This document shows, in pieces, positions 9,099-17,972 of a stretch of 64,000 nt of DNA. The DNA comes from Aureitalea marina (GTDB lineage: Bacteria > Bacteroidota > Bacteroidia > Flavobacteriales > Flavobacteriaceae). Location of the stretch: assembly GCF_002943755.1 (NCBI RefSeq), contig NZ_MQUB01000001.1:2592501-2656500 (forward strand). Direction: 5' to 3'. Position 1 is the stretch's first letter. Each line of letters begins with the position of its first letter. The notes under the pieces are model-generated. The model did no database searches, had not been told where the DNA came from, and was given only the letters and a program-made list of their open reading frames with translations. A program made the translations under genes and the position numbers.

Positions 9099-10115
9099 AT
9101 GAAAATCATCGTACCTATGGCCGGAAGAGGTTCCAGACTTCGGCCTCATACCCTTACCGTTCCTAAGCCACTTGTTCCTGTTGCCGGAGAACCCATCGTC
9201 CATCGATTGGTTAAGGATATTGCTCGTTTGTTGGAAGAGCCCATAGAAGAAATTGCCTTCATCCTGGGAGACCCTGCCTTTTTTGGTGATGAGGTGGTGG
9301 AGAGCCTGCGGGCTCTGGCCAGATCGCTAGGGGCAAAACCGTCCATTTACAGACAGTTGGATCCCAAGGGTACCGGGCATGCCATTATGTGTGCAGAACC
9401 TTCTCTTTCTGGTCCGGCAGTGATCGCTTATGCCGACACCCTTATCAGGGCTAGCTTTCAGTTGGACCAAGATGCTGATAGTGTGATCTGGACCAAAAAG
9501 GTTCCTAATCCTCAGGCTTATGGAGTGGTCAACCTGAATCAGCGAGAAGAGATCGTCGAACTTGTAGAGAAACCGCAGGAGTTTGTATCGGATCAGGCCG
9601 TGATCGGGATCTATTATTTCAAGGAAGTATCAGAACTTCGAGATGAACTTCGATATGTATTGGAGAATGATATCATCCATGGAGGAGAGTACCAGATAAA
9701 TGACGGAATAAAACGAATGATGGCGGCTGGGAAGGTCTTCAAGACTGGTACCGTAGACGAATGGATGGACTGTGGCAACAAGGATGTGACCATCGAGACC
9801 AATTCCAAGATGCTCGCATTTAGACAGGCGGATGGGGAAGAATTGGTCTCCGATAAGGCCATTAACCATCTCTCCCAAGTTATTCCTCCTTGCTACATTG
9901 CCGAAGGAGTTCTTTTAGAAAATAGTGTTGTAGGCCCAAATGTGTCCATCGGCCCCAATACTAAGATCTACGATAGCCACGTTAAAAATTCGATAATCCA
10001 ATCGAGCTCCACCGTTAAAAACGCTACTTTAGACCAAGCTATGATCGGGAACCATGCCTATTTTGATGGAAACTTCACCCGGATCAGTATAGGGGATTAT
10101 TCAAAACTCGAATAA
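9099..10115 (+). CDS. Sugar-phosphate nucleotidyltransferase
   Basis: A 338-residue enzyme that activates a sugar-1-phosphate with an NTP. The N-terminal Rossmann-like domain has the signature MAGRGSRLRPHTLTVPKPLVPV (quoted in part: GRGSRLRP and PKPLVPV). The C-terminal part (about residues 250-330) shows hexapeptide-like beta-helix repeats (VLLENSVVGPNVSIGPNTKI). The exact substrate (glucose-, mannose- or N-acetylglucosamine-1-phosphate) cannot be read from the sequence. It is clustered with dut and envelope genes. Confidence 0.88.
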   Translation: MKIIVPMAGRGSRLRPHTLTVPKPLVPVAGEPIVHRLVKDIARLLEEPIEEIAFILGDPAFFGDEVVESLRALARSLGAKPSIYRQLDPKGTGHAIMCAEPSLSGPAVIAYADTLIRASFQLDQDADSVIWTKKVPNPQAYGVVNLNQREEIVELVEKPQEFVSDQAVIGIYYFKEVSELRDELRYVLENDIIHGGEYQINDGIKRMMAAGKVFKTGTVDEWMDCGNKDVTIETNSKMLAFRQADGEELVSDKAINHLSQVIPPCYIAEGVLLENSVVGPNVSIGPNTKIYDSHVKNSIIQSSSTVKNATLDQAMIGNHAYFDGNFTRISIGDYSKLE

Positions 10116-10117
10116 AA

Positions 10118-11467
10118 ATGAAGCGGTTATTCTTTCTGATTGTTTTACTGGCGACGAGCCTGGGTTATGCCCAGGACGAGGAGCGGGAAGATGATTTGGG
10201 AGATGTTACTGACGCTTTCCAGACCAATTTTTTTGAAGCTCTTAAGCAAAAGGGCATCGAGAACTATGAACTTGCCTTAAACGCTTTACAGAGGGCTCAA
10301 AATGAGGCCCAGGATGAGCCCGATCAACTAGCCGTGGTCTATTTTGAGCGCGGAAAGAACTATGCGGCTCTAAAGCGGTATGACGAAGCTGAGGTCACCT
10401 ATAAGCAGGTCCTGGAGATCAAAGTAGAACAACTGGACGTCATGGAGGCCCTTTATGATGTGTACTATCAACAAAAGGATTACGACAAGGCGGTTCCGCT
10501 GGTAAGACAGCTTATCCGTTACGATGAGGACTATAAAGAAGATCTGGCCAACTTACTGGTTAGGACTAAAGAATACCCCCAGGCTTTGGAGCTTTTGGAC
10601 GAACTGGATTTAAAATGGGGGGAGAGCGCCTACAGAAATGCCCTGAGAAGACAGATCTATAAGGTTACCGGAGATAAGGAAGGAGCTATCTCCAGCCTGG
10701 AAGGCAAGATCGATAAGAGCAGTAAGAACGAACAAGATTATCTAAACCTAATCTATCTCTATAGCGAGGAGGGTAAGACTGAAAAGGCCTTCCAGACGGC
10801 CCTCGAATTACAACGGCAAATTCCAAAATCTGAACTCGTTCATCTGGCCCTCTATAAATTTTACCTGGACAAAGGACAGGCGGACCAGGCCATGCTCTCT
10901 ATGGACGTTATCTTTTCGTCTTCACAGATCGATAAGGAGAATAAATTCAAAGTACTCAACGACTTTCTGACCTATGTAGGGAAGCATCCGGAGATGCAAT
11001 CCGAATTGGATAAGGTGATCGGAAAATTTGACGGCCAGGATGATGGTAAAGTTTATGAGCAACTGGGAGATTACCACTTATCCCGTTCAGACCGGGCATC
11101 TGCACTCCGATTTTACAGACGGGGTGTAGAAAAGGATCCGAACAATTTTTCTTTGCTCAAGAATACACTTTTGTTGCAAATAGACGTTAAGGAGTTTGAA
11201 CCTGCCTTGGAATTGAGTAACAATGGATTGGAGCTTTTTCCGGCCCAACCTTTGTTATATTTGCTCAACGGAGTCGTCAATATAGAGATGGGGAACCCGG
11301 AGAGAGCAATCGAGGTACTGGAGACAGGGCTTGACTTTCTGTATGACGACCCTAAGATGGAAAGGGATTTTTACCGCCAATTGGAATCTGCCTACAACCA
11401 AAAAGGAAATTCTAAGAAGGCCGCGGAATATGCCAGAAAGGCGTCCGAATTGAAGCTGGATAATTAA
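10118..11467 (+). CDS. Secreted TPR-repeat protein
   Basis: A 449-residue protein with a cleavable signal peptide (about residues 1-18, ending GYAQ) and tetratricopeptide repeats over most of its length, clearest at QLAVVYFERGKNYAALKRYDEA, DKAVPLVRQLIRYDED and the C-terminal DFYRQLESAYNQKGNSKKAAEYARKA regions. TPR arrays bind partner proteins. It lies 2 nt after the nucleotidyltransferase and its stop overlaps the next start (TAATG), so it belongs to an operon with a DUF4292 lipoprotein and the EnvC-like protein. The partner is unknown. Confidence 0.85.
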   Translation: MKRLFFLIVLLATSLGYAQDEEREDDLGDVTDAFQTNFFEALKQKGIENYELALNALQRAQNEAQDEPDQLAVVYFERGKNYAALKRYDEAEVTYKQVLEIKVEQLDVMEALYDVYYQQKDYDKAVPLVRQLIRYDEDYKEDLANLLVRTKEYPQALELLDELDLKWGESAYRNALRRQIYKVTGDKEGAISSLEGKIDKSSKNEQDYLNLIYLYSEEGKTEKAFQTALELQRQIPKSELVHLALYKFYLDKGQADQAMLSMDVIFSSSQIDKENKFKVLNDFLTYVGKHPEMQSELDKVIGKFDGQDDGKVYEQLGDYHLSRSDRASALRFYRRGVEKDPNNFSLLKNTLLLQIDVKEFEPALELSNNGLELFPAQPLLYLLNGVVNIEMGNPERAIEVLETGLDFLYDDPKMERDFYRQLESAYNQKGNSKKAAEYARKASELKLDN

Positions 11468-12243
11468 TGAAGAGATCGATATTCTACATAGTGGCATTGC
11501 TGATAGTTAGCGCATGCGGTCCTGGGAAACAAGTGACTTCCCGGGAAGAGCTCAGACCTATGGATGTCAATAAGATCATCCAGACTCACCAGCAGGCCAG
11601 TCCGAGCTTTGAGACTATGGCTTCCAGGGTTTTGGTTACCTACCAGGACGAAAAGAAGCTGCAGAGCATGACAGTCAGTCTACGGATGCAGCGAGACGAG
11701 AAGATCTGGATCAAGGCCTCTTTGCTGGGGATCACCATTGCCAAAGTTTTGATCACACCAGATAGGGTCAGTTACTACGAGAAGGTGTCCAACACCTATT
11801 TTGATGGAGATTTCAGACTGCTAAGCGATTGGCTGGGCACTGATTTGGACTTTGATAAGGCACAGGCCATACTGCTTGGGCAATCTATCTTTAGCCTGGA
11901 TAAAAAGGGGTATACCTCCTCGATTATGCAGAATACCTATCGATTACTTCCAAAGCGGCAACCTGAGAATTTCATCCATACGTTGTTTTTGAGCCCAGAC
12001 AATTTCAAAGTGGTTTCCGGGACTCTCAGCCAACCGGAGGATAAGCGAAACCTCAGAATAAAATACGGCGATTACCAACAGATCGAAGGAGATTATTATC
12101 CTTCTGATATTACCATTAACTCCACCGACGAGATCAGCATGACCAAGATCGAGGTAGTTTACAAGAAGATCGATCTCAATGTCAATGTCAGCTTCCCTTT
12201 TACCATCCCCCAGGGATATGACGAAATCCTACTAGGCCGATGA
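11467..12243 (+). CDS. DUF4292 lipoprotein
   Basis: A 258-residue lipoprotein: signal peptide with lipobox VSAC (Cys at about residue 17), then a mature domain with alternating beta strands (VLVTYQDEKKLQSMTVSLRM, DKIWIKAS-like segments, YYPSDITINSTDE). I recognise it as DUF4292, which resembles the LolA/LolB lipoprotein-carrier fold. A role in moving lipids or lipoproteins to the outer membrane is an inference from fold and neighbours. It overlaps the gene before by 1 nt and the gene after by 4 nt. Confidence 0.83.
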   Translation: MKRSIFYIVALLIVSACGPGKQVTSREELRPMDVNKIIQTHQQASPSFETMASRVLVTYQDEKKLQSMTVSLRMQRDEKIWIKASLLGITIAKVLITPDRVSYYEKVSNTYFDGDFRLLSDWLGTDLDFDKAQAILLGQSIFSLDKKGYTSSIMQNTYRLLPKRQPENFIHTLFLSPDNFKVVSGTLSQPEDKRNLRIKYGDYQQIEGDYYPSDITINSTDEISMTKIEVVYKKIDLNVNVSFPFTIPQGYDEILLGR

Positions 12244-13463
12244 GCAGAGGCTGGCGCTTAGGGCTCTTCTTTTTGCTGATAGGGCTAACTACCCTTCAGG
12301 CGCAGTCCAAGAAACAGCAGGAACTGGAAGCCAAACGGCAGGCTATCCTGGAAGAGATCAAACAGATCAACACCCTGCTTTTTAAAACCCAAGGAGAGAA
12401 AAAATCCATTCTGACCCAGGTCCAGGACCTGGATCAACGAATCAACGCCCGGGAAAATCTGATCCGGGTAACCAATCAGCAAGCCAATCTGCTAACCAGG
12501 GAGATCAATGACAACCTCCAGGAAATGGAGAGACTCCGCGAGGAACTAGTCCTTCTTAAAGAGGATTATGCCGGTATGATCAGTAAGTCATACAAAAGTA
12601 AATCCCAGCAGAGCCGGTTGATGTTTCTCTTTTCCAGTACCAACTTCCTGCAGGCCTATAAGCGGATGCAGTATATGAAGCAGTACACCAAGCACCGGAA
12701 AGCCCAGGGTGAGCGGATAAGGATCAAATCAGAGCAGCTGCAGATGCTAAACACTCGTCTGATCGAACAGAAGAATGAGAAAGAACTCCTTATTGCTGAG
12801 AATAGACAGGAACGTTCCAAACTGCTAGACGAGCGTAAACAACAACAAGGTTTAGTTGCTAGCCTAAGACAGGAGGAAAGTCGGTTTACGCGTCAGATCC
12901 GGGATAAACAAGCCGAAGCAAGCCGTTTGGAACGACAGATCGATGCGATCATCCGCGAGGCTATTGCAGAGGCCAACAAGAGTTCGGGAAACACGACTAC
13001 CACGACCTTAGAGCGCTTTGCCCTTACTCCCGAAGCCAAGGCTTTAGCAGCCAATTTCACAACGAACAAGGGCAAGCTTCCATGGCCGGTGCGCAACGGG
13101 GTGGTCACCGAGCGTTTTGGAACCCGTCGTCATCCGCAGTTTCCGCAGATCCAACAAACCTTTAGTGGGGTCGAGATCGCCACCGAGGCCAATTCCAAGG
13201 CCAGGGCGGTATTCAATGGGGTTGTGTTCCGGATACAACAGCTAAAAGGGGCAAATAAAGCGGTTTATATTCGTCATGGGGACTATATTACCATTTACAA
13301 TAACCTGGCCAGTATCAGCGTAAAAAGCGGTGATCGGGTCACTACAAACCAGGAGATAGGAACGGTCTTTACTCATCCAACTACCAATGAGGCGACCCTA
13401 AAGTTCTTTATCTATAAGAATACCAAGAAACTCAATCCGGCAGATTGGATATACCGGATGTAA
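12240..13463 (+). CDS. EnvC-like murein hydrolase activator (M23/LytM domain)
   Basis: A 407-residue periplasmic protein: signal peptide (about 1-22, ending LQAQS), long coiled coil (about residues 22-250), then a LytM/M23 domain (residues 280-405). The metal-binding residues of active M23 peptidases are degenerate: the HxxxD segment reads GVEIAT, and only one His remains in YIRHGDYITIY. This fits EnvC-type proteins, which do not cut peptidoglycan but activate amidases at the division site. The start ATG overlaps the previous stop (ATGA). Confidence 0.87.
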   Translation: MSRGWRLGLFFLLIGLTTLQAQSKKQQELEAKRQAILEEIKQINTLLFKTQGEKKSILTQVQDLDQRINARENLIRVTNQQANLLTREINDNLQEMERLREELVLLKEDYAGMISKSYKSKSQQSRLMFLFSSTNFLQAYKRMQYMKQYTKHRKAQGERIRIKSEQLQMLNTRLIEQKNEKELLIAENRQERSKLLDERKQQQGLVASLRQEESRFTRQIRDKQAEASRLERQIDAIIREAIAEANKSSGNTTTTTLERFALTPEAKALAANFTTNKGKLPWPVRNGVVTERFGTRRHPQFPQIQQTFSGVEIATEANSKARAVFNGVVFRIQQLKGANKAVYIRHGDYITIYNNLASISVKSGDRVTTNQEIGTVFTHPTTNEATLKFFIYKNTKKLNPADWIYRM

Positions 13464-13466
13464 TTT

Positions 13467-13979
13467 TTACCTCAGGAACAAGGCTTTTAGTTCGGTCGCA
13501 TTTTCCGGTTTCATTTTCCCGGCTAGTACCAGGCTCAACTGTTTTCTTCTGAGCGCGGCTTCATATCGTTCTTTTTCCAGATCTGTCTCAGGTGTCAGAG
13601 GTGGGACTTTAACCGGTTGCCCCATTTCGTCAACAGCCACAAAAGTGTAGATCGCTTCGTTGGCCTTACTTTTCAAACCACTTTCTCTATCCTCGATCCA
13701 AACGTCCAGGAAGATTTCCATGGAACTCGTAAACGCCCTGGAAACACGTGCCTCTACTGTAACCACACTTCCAAGCGGGATCATTTTGTTGAAGGCAACA
13801 TGATTTACTGATGCTGTTACCACGATACGCCGACTGTGGCGTCTTGCGGCTATGCTGGCCGCTCGGTCCATTCGAGCCAATAGTTCTCCACCAAACATAT
13901 TTCCGATGGGGTTGGTCTCACTGGGCAGCACCAGATCCGTGATGATGGTGCAGCTATCTTTGGGCGTTTTTGGGCTCAT
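13467..13979 (-). CDS. Acyl-CoA thioesterase (hotdog fold)
   Basis: A 170-residue YciA/BACH-type thioesterase that hydrolyses acyl-CoA to free acid and CoA. Family motifs: LPSETNPIGNMFGGELLARMDRAASIAA with the catalytic Asp in RMD (about residue 37), followed by the VNHVAFNKMIPLGSVVTVEA strand. ATG 13979 is the start because the longer frame would begin at a TTG inside the -7 promoter element at 13995-14002. It ends 3 nt from the convergent EnvC-like gene. Confidence 0.87.
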   Translation of the reverse strand: MSPKTPKDSCTIITDLVLPSETNPIGNMFGGELLARMDRAASIAARRHSRRIVVTASVNHVAFNKMIPLGSVVTVEARVSRAFTSSMEIFLDVWIEDRESGLKSKANEAIYTFVAVDEMGQPVKVPPLTPETDLEKERYEAALRRKQLSLVLAGKMKPENATELKALFLR

Positions 13980-13994
13980 AACTCCAATTTTTTG

Positions 13995-14002
13995 CAAAGT
14001 TA
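13995..14002 (-). promoter_or_regulatory. -7 promoter element of the thioesterase gene
   Basis: On the minus strand this reads TAACTTTG, an exact TAnnTTTG match, ending 15 nt before the ATG. No TTTG lies 19 nt upstream. It decides the start, because the upstream TTG codon overlaps it. Confidence 0.45.
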
Positions 14003-14052
14003 GCTAATCCCCGGGTGGAGGGGAAACTGGAAAGCGCTAAATGTGATGAAAA

Positions 14053-14985
14053 TTAAGGGTTGAGATTCTGGACCAACATCCAGGCATCTTTGTTGTGAGA
14101 AGACTTGATCTTTCTGAGTTCTCTCAGTGCCTCGCCGCGGTTCTCGTAGCTGTTGTAAACCACTTGATGAAGACCGTAGCGGTTTTCACCTATATAACGA
14201 GCGTGATAACCAGCTGTCCAAAGTTCGTCTACCTTGCGATCAGCATTTTCTCTAATTCTAAAGGCCCCGGCAACAATATGATATCTGCCGGTATTCCGCT
14301 CGATGGCAACGTCCGTAACAGGTAGCATTTCGTCAAACACAAAAGTGGCAACCTGTATGGTGCTGTCTACCATACCGCTGGCCTCTTGCCGCTGGGCAAA
14401 ATTATGTTGTTCTACCTGTCCTTCATACCATTTCAAACCTCCAAAACCAGAAGCGATCACGGCAATCAAGCCAACGGCTACGTATTTCAAATACGGTCTA
14501 GCCGTCCTGGTGGTTGGTTCAAAAAGAAGAGGCTCTGAAGTTACCTCCTCATGCTCTTCAACACTCCTGTCGATTGTTGGAGAAACAAAGCTCGCAAGGC
14601 CAAAAGATGCTGTGCTGAAATTCATGGATTCGTCCGGAACAAACTGAATGGCTTTCTCCTGGTTCATTGAAAAGCTTCCCAGTTGCTGAAACTCAACAGA
14701 TTCCCCTTCCGCAAGTTTAAGCGATAAGCGGCCCACAAAGTTTCTGACCTTCTGTAGGGCCAACTCGTACTCACATTGTTCTGAAGAAGCAAGATGATTG
14801 GCCAATAAACCATCATTGGTCTGAAGCTGCCTGTTAAATGACAGTGATTTACCCGGTGGGTAAAAGGTATTGGTCTGGCTGTCTATCCTTGCAGATTCGT
14901 GCCTGGATAAGAGCGCGCCAAAGCCAGGAATGATCACACATTCGTACCGAAATAACAGATCCCTGATGTAGGTTGACATTTGCAT
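14053..14985 (-). CDS. HU-CCDC81 and SPOR domain membrane protein
   Basis: A 310-residue protein. Residues 1-120 form an HU-CCDC81 domain (YIRDLLFRYECVIIPGFGALL, then FGRLSLKLAEGESVEF-like strand and LGSFSM), related to HU/IHF DNA-binding proteins. A single membrane helix follows (YVAVGLIAVIASGFGGLKW, about residues 162-180). Residues 235-308 are a SPOR domain (YHIVAGAFRIRENADRKVDEL), which binds denuded glycan at the septum. The topology is cytoplasmic HU-like end and periplasmic SPOR end. Start ATG 14985 matches the usual N-terminus of the family; ATG 14979 is the alternative. DNA binding by this domain is inferred from the superfamily. Confidence 0.85.
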   Translation of the reverse strand: MQMSTYIRDLLFRYECVIIPGFGALLSRHESARIDSQTNTFYPPGKSLSFNRQLQTNDGLLANHLASSEQCEYELALQKVRNFVGRLSLKLAEGESVEFQQLGSFSMNQEKAIQFVPDESMNFSTASFGLASFVSPTIDRSVEEHEEVTSEPLLFEPTTRTARPYLKYVAVGLIAVIASGFGGLKWYEGQVEQHNFAQRQEASGMVDSTIQVATFVFDEMLPVTDVAIERNTGRYHIVAGAFRIRENADRKVDELWTAGYHARYIGENRYGLHQVVYNSYENRGEALRELRKIKSSHNKDAWMLVQNLNP

Positions 14986-14990
14986 CTGAA

Positions 14991-15021
14991 CAAACTTAGG
15001 GATTTTTTAACGTACCTCAAA
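14991..15021 (-). promoter_or_regulatory. Consensus promoter of the HU-CCDC81/SPOR gene
   Basis: On the minus strand: TTTG (15021-15018), exactly 19 nt, TAAGTTTG (14998-14991). Only 5 nt separate the -7 element from the ATG at 14985, so the mRNA is predicted to be leaderless or nearly so. Confidence 0.78.
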
Positions 15022-15031
15022 TAGTGGTCTG

Positions 15032-15062
15032 TTTACTTATTAACAACATAATTGTACCTTTA
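15032..15062 (+). promoter_or_regulatory. Possible dprA promoter
   Basis: TTTA (15032-15035), 19 nt, TACCTTTA (15055-15062). Each half differs from the consensus only in its last base. It lies 27 nt before the dprA ATG and its -33 half starts 10 nt beyond the divergent promoter at 14991-15021. Confidence 0.45.
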
Positions 15063-15089
15063 TCCGTACTCCCCCAGTCTATTTTCTAA

Positions 15090-16190
15090 ATGATAAATAC
15101 GGATGAACTCAGGGCCACACTGGCCTTGCAGAGTATTTCGGGTATTAGCACTATACTGGCCCGAAAGCTACTTACACACTATGGAACGGCCTTGGAAATT
15201 TGGGATAAAATACCTCGTAATGAAGGCCTACCTAACGGAATTTCACCCAAACTCGTTGAGAAGTTTATCAACAAGAGTCCACTTGATAGGGCCGACATGA
15301 CTCTGGAGAAAACCATTAATTCGGGGGATCAAATGCTTCATTGGCAGGATGTTAACTATCCCAATCACCTGCGTCAATGTATAGATGCCCCCTTGTTGCT
15401 TTTTGCCAGAGGCAGTTACCGTTTCGATCATCGGCCTGTGATTTCGATAGTTGGAACCAGGGAGTGTAGTGCCTATGGCGAGAATTTTTTGGACTCTTTT
15501 GTTTCTGGGCTTACCTCCCACAATCCATTGATCGTCTCGGGTTTTGCGAAAGGAATCGATATTTATGCCCATCTGACAGCCCTGGACCATGGTCTGGATA
15601 CGGTTGCCTGCCTGGGCCATGGCTTCGACAAGATATACCCGGTTGCTCACAAAGTTCATCAGGATAGACTTGTGAATAGTGGTTTGTTCCTGACCGAATA
15701 CTCCAGGGGATCATCTGTTCTGCCTATGAATTTTGTTTCTCGAAACCGGATAATTGCGGGCCTGAGTGAAGTGACGGTTGTTATACAGTCCGCACAGACC
15801 GGAGGGAGCCTTATTACGGCCAGTTTGGCCAATTCCTATAATCGGGAAGTAATGGCCTTGCCTGGCAGGATAGACGACCCTAAAAGTGCAGGATGCAATA
15901 ATTTGATCAAACAAAACAAGGCTGCGGTTCTTACTTCTGCTCAAGATTTGATCCGGCTGATGGGTTGGGAAGAGAAAGAATCCCGTCCAAAGCCTCAAAT
16001 CGATCTTAGCCTGACCGATCCCGACCAAAGGCAAATAGCTGATTTTTTAGTGGATCATCCCAAGGCCCACATCGATCAGATCATGACTGCTACATCCATG
16101 AAATCTCAACGATTGCAGGTCGTACTTTTAGAAATGGAAATGACGGGGCTGGTCAAGGCCCTGCCAAGTAGAATGTTCAGTCTGACTTAG
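15090..16190 (+). CDS. dprA: DNA-processing protein DprA
   Basis: A 366-residue protein. An N-terminal SAM/HhH-like segment (ALQSISGISTILARKLLTHYG) precedes the Rossmann-fold core (about residues 105-285) with SIVGTRECSAYG, SGFAKGIDIYAH and PLNFVSRNRIIAGLS-like (here PMNFVSRNRIIAGL) motifs and EVTVVIQSAQTGGSLITA. The C-terminal winged-helix-like domain ends at ALPSRMFSL. DprA loads RecA on incoming single-stranded DNA in natural transformation. Its 3' end overlaps trpS by 4 nt on the opposite strand. Confidence 0.95.
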   Translation: MINTDELRATLALQSISGISTILARKLLTHYGTALEIWDKIPRNEGLPNGISPKLVEKFINKSPLDRADMTLEKTINSGDQMLHWQDVNYPNHLRQCIDAPLLLFARGSYRFDHRPVISIVGTRECSAYGENFLDSFVSGLTSHNPLIVSGFAKGIDIYAHLTALDHGLDTVACLGHGFDKIYPVAHKVHQDRLVNSGLFLTEYSRGSSVLPMNFVSRNRIIAGLSEVTVVIQSAQTGGSLITASLANSYNREVMALPGRIDDPKSAGCNNLIKQNKAAVLTSAQDLIRLMGWEEKESRPKPQIDLSLTDPDQRQIADFLVDHPKAHIDQIMTATSMKSQRLQVVLLEMEMTGLVKALPSRMFSLT

Positions 16191-17154
16191 TAGCCTAGCT
16201 TAGATCGGACTCTACCCAAGACATCATTGGCCACCAGTCTGGCTTTTTCCGCTCCTACAGCCAAGGCCTGATCGATCTCATCCAGATTGTTCATATAATG
16301 ATCGAAAGAAGTACGTTCGTCAGAGAACCTGATCAAGATGAGATCCAGTAGTTCCTTTTTGGCGTGACCATAGCCGTAGCCGCCGGCCAAGTATTTTTCC
16401 CGCATCTGTCCAATCTGCTCTTCATCCGCTAATAAGGAATAAATGGCAAAGACATTACAAGTATCGGGATCCTTGGGCTCTTCCAGCGGAGTGCTGTCGG
16501 TCTGTATTCCCATCACTTGCTTCTTGAGCTGTTTCTCGGGAAGAAAGATATTGATGATATTGTCTTTGGACTTACTCATCTTAGCTCCATCCGTCCCAGG
16601 AATGAGCATGGCATCTTGTTGTACCTGGGCCTCTGGCAAAACAAAGGTTTCTCCAACTTTGGCATGGATACGTGAAGCTACATCCCTGGTCATTTCTAGG
16701 TGCTGCAATTGGTCTTTCCCAACTGGAACAATATCTGCATCGTAAAGCAGGATATCTGCAGCCATCAACATGGGATACGTAAAAAGTCCGGCATTGACGT
16801 CCTCCAGTCTGTCAGCCTTATCCTTGAACGAATGGGCCAGAGTCAGGCGCTGATAAGGGAAAAAACAACCCAGGTACCAAGCCAATTCCGTAACCTGAGG
16901 GATATCACTCTGCCGATAGAATACCGTATTATCTATGTTCAACCCACAAGCCAGCCAAGCTGCCGCCGTGCTATAGGTATTGCCTCTTAGTTCTTCGGCA
17001 TCCTTGATCTGTGTCAGGGAGTGCATATCGGCGATAAACAAGAAGGAGTCATTCTTTGGGTCGTTTGCCATAGAAATGGCCGGTAGAATAGCCCCAAGAG
17101 ATTACCTAAGTGAGGAGTTCCTGTACTTTGAACGCCGGTTAATATCCTTGCCAT
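16187..17154 (-). CDS. trpS: Tryptophanyl-tRNA synthetase, interrupted by a 1-nt frameshift
   Basis: Class I synthetase charging tRNA-Trp. Starting at ATG 17154, MARILTGVQSTGTPHLGNLL carries the HIGH-equivalent motif PHLGN. The frame then breaks at the four-base G run at 17095-17092 (minus strand). Restoring one G gives GAILPAISMANDPKNDSFLF, joining the 3' frame that carries DMHSLTQIKD, the KMSKS loop GAKMSKSKDNI and the normal C-terminus. The repaired protein would be 322 residues, normal for bacterial TrpS. As drawn, the ORF is broken; sequencing error is more likely than a dead essential gene, unless a second trpS exists. Confidence 0.92.
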
Positions 17155-17216
17155 AGCCTGAAAAATAGGTTTGCGCAAAGGTAATTTATTTGCCTGATTT
17201 GTTGTTGTCAAACTTG

Positions 17217-17224
17217 TACTTTTG
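17217..17224 (+). promoter_or_regulatory. -7 promoter element of plsC
   Basis: TACTTTTG matches TAnnTTTG exactly and ends 7 nt before the ATG at 17232. The nearest TTTG upstream (17198-17201) is 15 nt away rather than 19. A near-leaderless mRNA is predicted. Confidence 0.45.
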
Positions 17225-17231
17225 CCAAGTC

Positions 17232-17972
17232 ATGAAAGTGATCCAAGCTATATTGGGAAGCCTGTACAGGATTTGGTTCTACATCTGGGTGGGAGTTGTG
17301 ATCCTCATCTTATTGCCTGCCCTAACCATTAGTATATCCCGCAAGAGTTGGTATCCTTTCTTCTTTAAGCTTGCAAGGGTCTGGGCGCGTATGATCTTAT
17401 ATGGGATGGGTCTTTTCCCAAAGGTCAGGTTTGATCAGAAGTTAAAGAAGGGGGCCAATTACATTCTGGTTGCCAATCACACCTCTATGACGGATATTAT
17501 GCTGATGTTGCACGTTAGTTCGGTTCCTTTCGTTTTTGTAGGGAAAAAGGAATTGGCAGCGCTACCCTTATTTGGTTATTTCTATAAGCGCACCTGTATA
17601 CTGGTAGACCGGAATAATGCCCGCAGCAAACACGGTGTTTATCAGGCCTCGAAAGAGCGGCTTGAGGCCGGGCTCAGTGTTTGCATCTTCCCAGAGGGAG
17701 GTATCCCTGATAATCCGGTAGACTTGGTAGATCATTTTAAGGATGGCGCATTCCGGATGGCCATAGAACATCAAATTCCGGTTATTCCGATGACATTCTA
17801 CGACAACAAAAAACGATTACCGGATACTTTCTATATCGGTGGCCCAGGGAAACTAAGAGTCAGGGTTCATAAACCAGTTTCGACAGTTGGGCTCGCTAAT
17901 TCGGACAGATTATCCCTTAGGGACGATGTGCGGAATACCATACTCCGGGATCTGCAAGAGGATAGGAATTAA
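17232..17972 (+). CDS. plsC: 1-acyl-sn-glycerol-3-phosphate acyltransferase (first copy)
   Basis: A 246-residue membrane acyltransferase making phosphatidic acid from lysophosphatidic acid. An N-terminal membrane helix (about residues 9-33) is followed by the catalytic HX4D motif ANHTSMTD (about residues 81-88) and the substrate motif FPEGGIPDN (about residue 155). ATG 17232 is chosen over the longer frame from 17190 because the -7 element lies between them. A second plsC-like gene lies at 57586-58335, 29% or so similar only by eye. Confidence 0.9.
   Translation: MKVIQAILGSLYRIWFYIWVGVVILILLPALTISISRKSWYPFFFKLARVWARMILYGMGLFPKVRFDQKLKKGANYILVANHTSMTDIMLMLHVSSVPFVFVGKKELAALPLFGYFYKRTCILVDRNNARSKHGVYQASKERLEAGLSVCIFPEGGIPDNPVDLVDHFKDGAFRMAIEHQIPVIPMTFYDNKKRLPDTFYIGGPGKLRVRVHKPVSTVGLANSDRLSLRDDVRNTILRDLQEDRN

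Noticed and set aside
17085-17100. Programmed ribosomal frameshift in trpS
   Set aside because: No slippery heptamer, stimulatory stem-loop or upstream Shine-Dalgarno is evident, and a second gene has the same type of G-run loss; a read error is simpler.
17014-17211. 65-codon ORF as a separate gene upstream of trpS
   Set aside because: Its residues 20-40 are the N-terminus of TrpS up to the HIGH-like motif; it is one half of a frameshifted gene rather than a separate one.
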